A DNA stretch of 28,297 nt from JANMEB01 sp041740495 (GTDB taxonomy: Bacteria > Planctomycetota > Planctomycetia > Pirellulales > Pirellulaceae): the NCBI GenBank assembly GCA_041740495.1, contig JBGSLW010000007.1, positions 1-28,297 on the forward strand, written 5' to 3'. Under the pieces are notes generated by a model. That model was given only the letters and a program-made list of their open reading frames with translations, was not told the origin of the DNA and ran no database searches. The position numbers and the translations under genes are program-made. This document shows positions 24,186-28,297 of the stretch, piece after piece (positions within the stretch are counted from its first letter, which is position 1; each line of letters starts with the position of its first letter).

Positions 24186-25649
24186 TTACCCTTTAATGAC
24201 GCCCAGGGGCCGCATGCGAGCGACTTTTTTGGCGAGTCCCGCTTGAGCGACCACGTCGACCACGACATCGACGTCTTTGTAGGCGTCGGGGTGTTCTTCG
24301 GCCAGCCCTTTCCAGCTGCGAGCTCGTGCGACGATCCCTTTTTGGGCTAGTTCTTCGTCGATCCGCCGGCCGGCGGCGGCGCGAACCGCCGAGTGCCGAC
24401 TGAGGAGCCGCCCGGCCCCATGGCAACAGCTGCCGAACGTCTGCTGCATACTGCCCGGTTGACCGGCCAGCACCCAGCTGGCGCGCCCCATATCTCCGGG
24501 GATCAGAACGGGCTGGCCGATCTCCGCGTAACAATCGGGAAGTTCGGGGTGATGCGGCGGGAAAGCCCTCGTCGCCCCTTTGCGGTGCACCCAGACTTTC
24601 TTGAGCCGGCCTCCCACCTCGTGCTCTTCCAATTTGGCGATGTTGTGGGCCACGTCGTATACGAGTTCCATATCCAGATCGGTCCAGTCCCTGGCGAAGA
24701 CACGCGAGAAGACCTCGCGGGCCTGCCACATCAATAGTTGCCGATTGCACCAGGCGAAATTCGCGGCGGCCCGCATCCCGCCCAGATAATGGGCTCCTTC
24801 GGGACTCTGGACCGGGGCACACACCAGTTGCCGATCGGGCAACGCAATCCCGTACTTGGCCGGAGCGTCCCGAAGATCCCGCAGTGCGTCGTCGCAGACT
24901 TGATACCCCAACCCGCGCGATCCGGAGTGGATCATCACGCAGACTTGATCCTGTTGCAAACCGATGGTCGCCGCCGCCTGGGCGTCGAAGATCGAATCGA
25001 CGACTTGGACTTCCAGGAAATGGTTCCCCGCCCCCAGGCTGCCGCATTGATCCAGCCCGCGCTCGATCGCCCGCTGGCTGACGCACGCGGGGTCGGCTCC
25101 CTCCAGACAGCCGTGGGCCTCCGTGAATTCGATATCGCGCGGCGTGGCCAACTGGCGGGCGATCAAGGCCCGCGGCCCCTCCAGCATCAGGCCGCGGATT
25201 TCTTCCGGCGAGAAGCGATACTTCCCGCCGCGGCCGACCCCCGTCGGAACGTCCTGGAAGAGCTCCGCCACCAACGTCGACAGTCGTGGTTCTACCTCGC
25301 GCCGCCGCAGATTGGTTCGGATTAGCCGCACCCCGCAGTTGATGTCGTACCCGACGCCTCCCGGAGAGATCACGCCTCCTTCGTTTGGATCGGTGGCACA
25401 AACTCCGCCGATGCAAAAGCCGTACCCCCAGTGGATATCGGGCATCGCGAGGCTGGCGGTTTGAATCCCGGGAAGGAACGCCACATTGGCGACCTGTTCG
25501 GGGGCCAGGTCGTCGCGGATCCGTTCGATCAGGGCGTCGTTGGCAAAGATCAAACCGTCGACCCGCATCCCCGGCTTGTACGACTTGGGAATCCGCCAGC
25601 AGTTGGCTTGAACGCGTTCTAACGGGCCCTCGAAACGCTGCTTGCTCAC
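24186..25649 (-). CDS. rtcB: RNA-splicing ligase RtcB
   Basis: A 487-residue 3'-phosphate/5'-OH RNA ligase that joins RNA ends with GTP and Mn2+, acting in RNA repair. Family motifs are intact: PDIHWGYGFCIGGV, GGVGYDINCGVR (Asp102 and Cys105, metal-binding), GAGNHFLEVQ (Asn209-His210), MIHSGSRGLGYQV (His241) and CCHGAGRLLSR. His410 in the last is the residue that carries GMP in characterised homologues. The length is like the archaeal/long bacterial forms (about 480) rather than E. coli RtcB (408). It starts with GTG at 25649, with only a weak AGG upstream. It is divergent from the archease gene, which supplies the protein that helps RtcB guanylylate and turn over. Confidence 0.96.
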   Translation of the reverse strand: MSKQRFEGPLERVQANCWRIPKSYKPGMRVDGLIFANDALIERIRDDLAPEQVANVAFLPGIQTASLAMPDIHWGYGFCIGGVCATDPNEGGVISPGGVGYDINCGVRLIRTNLRRREVEPRLSTLVAELFQDVPTGVGRGGKYRFSPEEIRGLMLEGPRALIARQLATPRDIEFTEAHGCLEGADPACVSQRAIERGLDQCGSLGAGNHFLEVQVVDSIFDAQAAATIGLQQDQVCVMIHSGSRGLGYQVCDDALRDLRDAPAKYGIALPDRQLVCAPVQSPEGAHYLGGMRAAANFAWCNRQLLMWQAREVFSRVFARDWTDLDMELVYDVAHNIAKLEEHEVGGRLKKVWVHRKGATRAFPPHHPELPDCYAEIGQPVLIPGDMGRASWVLAGQPGSMQQTFGSCCHGAGRLLSRHSAVRAAAGRRIDEELAQKGIVARARSWKGLAEEHPDAYKDVDVVVDVVAQAGLAKKVARMRPLGVIKG

Positions 25650-25739
25650 GCCTGGGTCTCTCGGCAGGTCGATCGGTGTACCATGTCGGACGGGAGATAT
25701 CGATCCCCGCCCGATTCTATCGCGCTGGCCGCGGAAAAG

Positions 25740-26150
25740 ATGTACACCTTATTCGAACACACCGCCGATATGGGGATCCACGTCGAGTCCCCGACGCTGG
25801 AAGGCTTGTACGCCGACGCGGCCTGTGGTCTGTTCGCGATTATCTGCGACGCGGTCGATTCGATTCGGGAGCAGGAAGAGCACGTCATCCGCGTCACCGG
25901 CGCGGACCGCGAGTACCTTTTGGTCGACTGGCTCAGTGAATTGTTGGCGGCCTTCGATCTGAGACGCCTGTTGTTTCGGCGCTTCCAGGTTGCACATTCG
26001 GCCAGCGGACTGGTGGGGACTGCATTCGGCGAGCTCTGGGATCCGACGCGGCATCCGCTGGGACACGAAGTCAAAGCCATCACCTACAGCGGCTTGCGCG
26101 TGGCGCTCGGTCCTGCCGGCTGGGAGGCCGATGTGATCGTCGACCTCTGA
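25740..26150 (+). CDS. Archease (RtcB activator)
   Basis: A 136-residue protein of the archease family. The N-terminus MYTLFEHTADMGIHVE matches the family start (hydrophobic-x-x-HTAD-x-G-hydrophobic), with the Asp of HTAD a likely metal ligand. LEGLYADAACGLFAII, VDWLSELLAAFD, the HEVKAITYSGLRV segment and the final VIVDL strand are all characteristic. Archease assists RtcB in guanylylation and multiple turnover. ATG 25740 is preferred: the in-frame ATG at 25683 would add 19 non-homologous residues, and homology begins at once after 25740. It is divergent from rtcB with 90 bases between the start codons, a context that strongly supports the call. A 110-base gap leads to the transporter gene. 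Confidence 0.93.
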   Translation: MYTLFEHTADMGIHVESPTLEGLYADAACGLFAIICDAVDSIREQEEHVIRVTGADREYLLVDWLSELLAAFDLRRLLFRRFQVAHSASGLVGTAFGELWDPTRHPLGHEVKAITYSGLRVALGPAGWEADVIVDL

Positions 26151-26260
26151 CACCCTTGCGCCACAATCGGTGCCGGGCCGCTTGGCGTGGGTTTCGGGGC
26201 GCCCAGGATTCGAGTATAAGGGCAGTGCGCCGAATTCTGCCCTGTCGATAAGGATGCCCC

Positions 26261-28297
26261 ATGGAACCGCGGAGACTTGGAATCTGGTCGGCGGTGCGTG
26301 GGGATCTTACGGCAGGTTTGGTTGTATTCCTCGTGGCGTTGCCCTTGTGTTTGGGGATCGCCTTGGCCTCCGGGGCGCCTCTCTTTTCCGGGGTTCTGGC
26401 GGGAATCATCGGCGGGATCGTCGTGGGACTGATCAGCGGATCGCACACCAGCGTCAGTGGCCCGGCGGCTGGATTGACGGCGATCGTCGCGGCCCAAATC
26501 GTTTCCTTGGGGTCGTTTCAAACGTTTCTGCTGGCCGTCGTACTGGCCGGAATCATCCAGATCGGGCTCGGATTGGCCCGCGCCGGCTTCATCGCCGCCT
26601 TCTTTCCCAGCAGCGTGATCAAGGGGCTTTTGGCGGCGATTGGGGTTATTTTGATTCTGAAACAGCTCCCGCATGTCTTGGGTCACGACCGTGATCCCGA
26701 AGGGGAGATGGCATTTCAACAGCCGGACCACGAAAACACGTTCAGCGAATTGCTCGATGTTTTCGGGGACATCCACTTGGGCGCCGCGGTGATCGGCCTC
26801 CTTTCGATCGTGTTTCTGGTGCTGTCGGACCGCTGGAAATTCCTGAAAAAATCACCATTGCCAGCGCCATTGGTGGTCGTGATCTTGGGCGTCAGCCTGA
26901 GTCTGCTTTTTCGACAATTCGGCAGTCGTTGGACGATTGAAGCCAGCCATTTGGTACAAGTTCCAGTCGCGGAGAGCCTGACGGCTTTCGCCTCGTTTCT
27001 TCAATTGCCCGATTTTTCTCAATGGTCGAATTCGGCAGTCTTGATCGCCGCCGGCACATTGGCGGGCGTCGCCTCGCTGGAGACCTTGTTGAACTTGGAG
27101 GCAGTCGACAAGATCGATCCGGAGCAACGCGTCTCGCCCCCCAGTCGAGAGCTCCTGGCGCAAGGGCTGGGTAATGTCGTTTCGGGTTTGGTGGGCGGAT
27201 TGCCAGTGACGTCGGTCATCGTGCGCAGCAGCGTCAATCTCAATGCGGGCGCCAAGTCCAAGCTCTCGGCGGTCTTCCACGGGATACTGCTCTTGGTGAG
27301 CGTGTTGGCGCTGCCAACCTGGTTGAACATGATTCCGCTGTCGTGCCTGGCGGCCATCCTCTTGGTGACCGGAATCAAATTGGCGAGCCCCGCCCTGTTT
27401 TGGCAAATGTACAAGGAGGGACGATATCAGTTCGTGCCGTTTGTCTTAACGGTCGTGGCCATTGTGTTGACCGACCTGTTGGTCGGGATCATGATCGGGT
27501 TGGCGATCAGCCTGGTCTTCATACTCAATAGCAATATGCGCCGCCCGATCCGCCGCTACATGGAAAAACACCTGGGGGGGGACGTACTGCATATCGAGCT
27601 GGCGAATCAAGTCAGTTTTCTGAACCGCGCGGCCTTATTGCGGGTGTTGGACGAAATTCCCCGCGGTGGTCAAGTGTTGCTGAACGCCTCCAACACCGAT
27701 TACATCGATCCGGATGTGCTGGATCTGATTCGCGATTTCAAAGAGCATTCGGCGCCGGCCCGCGGGGTCGAAGTCAGCCTGGTCGGGTTTCGCGAAAAGT
27801 ACAAATTACAGGACCAGATCCAGTACGTGGACTATTCGACTCGCGAATTGCAGGAGGCGGTCACTCCATCCCAAGTCCTGCAGATCCTCAAGGATGGCCA
27901 CGAGCGCTTTCGAACCGGACGGCAGTTGACCCGAGATTTTAGTCGCCAGGTCCACGCCACCGCCGCCGCCCAGCACCCGCTGGCGGTGATTCTCAGTTGT
28001 ATTGACTCGCGTACCCCCGCGGAGTTCATCTTCGATTTGGGGATGGGGGACATTTTCAGCATCCGGATTGCGGGCAACGTGATCAGCCGCGAAGTCTTGG
28101 CAAGTGCCGAGTATGGATGTGCCGTGGCGGGCGCCAAATTGGTGTTGGTGATGGGGCACACGCGGTGCGGCGCGGTGACGGCCGCGGTCAACTTGATCTG
28201 CGCCCAACGTCCCGCCGAGACCAGCGGCTGCCAACATCTGGAGCATATTGTCCACGAACTACAGTTCGCGACCGAGTCCACCGATTGCCAGCGCTTC
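26261..28297 (+). CDS. SulP family anion transporter-STAS-beta-carbonic anhydrase fusion, 3'-truncated
   Basis: The frame is open from ATG 26261 to the window edge, 679 codons with no stop. AAGGA (26250-26254) lies six bases upstream and an in-frame TAA at 26249, so the start is firm. Residues about 1-430 are a SulP/SLC26 transporter (LTAGLVVFLVALPLCLGIAL; SGPAAGLTAIVAAQ). A STAS-like segment (about 443-520; LHIELANQVSF, IDPDVLDLIRDF) follows. The C-terminal part is a beta-carbonic anhydrase: CIDSR gives Cys580 and Asp582, GHTRCGAV gives His633 and Cys636, so all three zinc ligands and the Asp/Arg dyad are present. SulP proteins fused to carbonic anhydrase are a known architecture thought to import bicarbonate and interconvert it with CO2. 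The protein ends outside the window. Confidence 0.93.
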   Translation, partial: MEPRRLGIWSAVRGDLTAGLVVFLVALPLCLGIALASGAPLFSGVLAGIIGGIVVGLISGSHTSVSGPAAGLTAIVAAQIVSLGSFQTFLLAVVLAGIIQIGLGLARAGFIAAFFPSSVIKGLLAAIGVILILKQLPHVLGHDRDPEGEMAFQQPDHENTFSELLDVFGDIHLGAAVIGLLSIVFLVLSDRWKFLKKSPLPAPLVVVILGVSLSLLFRQFGSRWTIEASHLVQVPVAESLTAFASFLQLPDFSQWSNSAVLIAAGTLAGVASLETLLNLEAVDKIDPEQRVSPPSRELLAQGLGNVVSGLVGGLPVTSVIVRSSVNLNAGAKSKLSAVFHGILLLVSVLALPTWLNMIPLSCLAAILLVTGIKLASPALFWQMYKEGRYQFVPFVLTVVAIVLTDLLVGIMIGLAISLVFILNSNMRRPIRRYMEKHLGGDVLHIELANQVSFLNRAALLRVLDEIPRGGQVLLNASNTDYIDPDVLDLIRDFKEHSAPARGVEVSLVGFREKYKLQDQIQYVDYSTRELQEAVTPSQVLQILKDGHERFRTGRQLTRDFSRQVHATAAAQHPLAVILSCIDSRTPAEFIFDLGMGDIFSIRIAGNVISREVLASAEYGCAVAGAKLVLVMGHTRCGAVTAAVNLICAQRPAETSGCQHLEHIVHELQFATESTDCQRF

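Overview
The window looks like chromosomal DNA of a planctomycete, probably a Pirellulales/Rhodopirellula-like bacterium. The basis is GC-rich coding with ordinary bacterial start signals, a von Willebrand/DUF4175 membrane protein pair, many secreted proteins of unknown role, a P/R/G- plus N/W-rich secreted TPR protein, and intergenic hairpin repeats. This placement is inference from gene families. I see no rRNA, tRNA, transposase, integrase, phage gene or CRISPR array.

Layout. (1) 1-6494, plus strand: the tail of a PQQ-type beta-propeller protein, then two large membrane proteins 12 bases apart (VWA-domain protein; DUF4175-like coiled-coil protein), apparently one envelope operon. (2) 6495-6827: an intergenic block with a 30-bp inverted repeat and a 73-bp direct repeat. 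(3) 6828-11141, plus: an HdeD-like membrane protein, a secreted SnoaL/NTF2-like protein and the low-complexity TPR protein. (4) 11271-15589, minus: a secreted S9/DPP-IV-type peptidase and a FadB/FadJ-type fatty-acid oxidation protein. (5) 15657-21347, plus: a small DUF4430-type lipoprotein, a small secreted protein, then a secreted alpha-toroid glycoside hydrolase with two discoidin-like domains, a NagB-like sugar isomerase/deaminase homologue and a PIG-L deacetylase. The last three look like a sugar or amino-sugar processing unit. (6) 21479-25649: a YbaN-like membrane protein (minus), a tricorn-like S41 peptidase (plus), a DksA/TraR zinc-finger protein (plus) and the RNA ligase RtcB (minus). 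(7) 25740-28297, plus: archease, the RtcB partner, divergent from rtcB, then a SulP transporter-STAS-beta-carbonic anhydrase fusion that runs off the right edge.

The structure least explained by genes is a family of short palindromic repeats. Six copies lie at three loci (16081, 21386-21443, 23619-23744), each just 3' of a gene. They have 9-bp arms with compensating base changes and a mostly constant AGGA loop. Two unrelated hairpin repeat types occur at 6505-6699 and 16794-16896, so the window carries three families of small intergenic palindromes and no visible enzyme to mobilise them.

The clearest biological units are RtcB with archease (RNA repair), the SulP-carbonic anhydrase fusion (probable bicarbonate uptake), and the glycosidase/NagB-like/PIG-L cluster, in which the NagB-like protein lacks the usual catalytic Asp-Gly-His arrangement.
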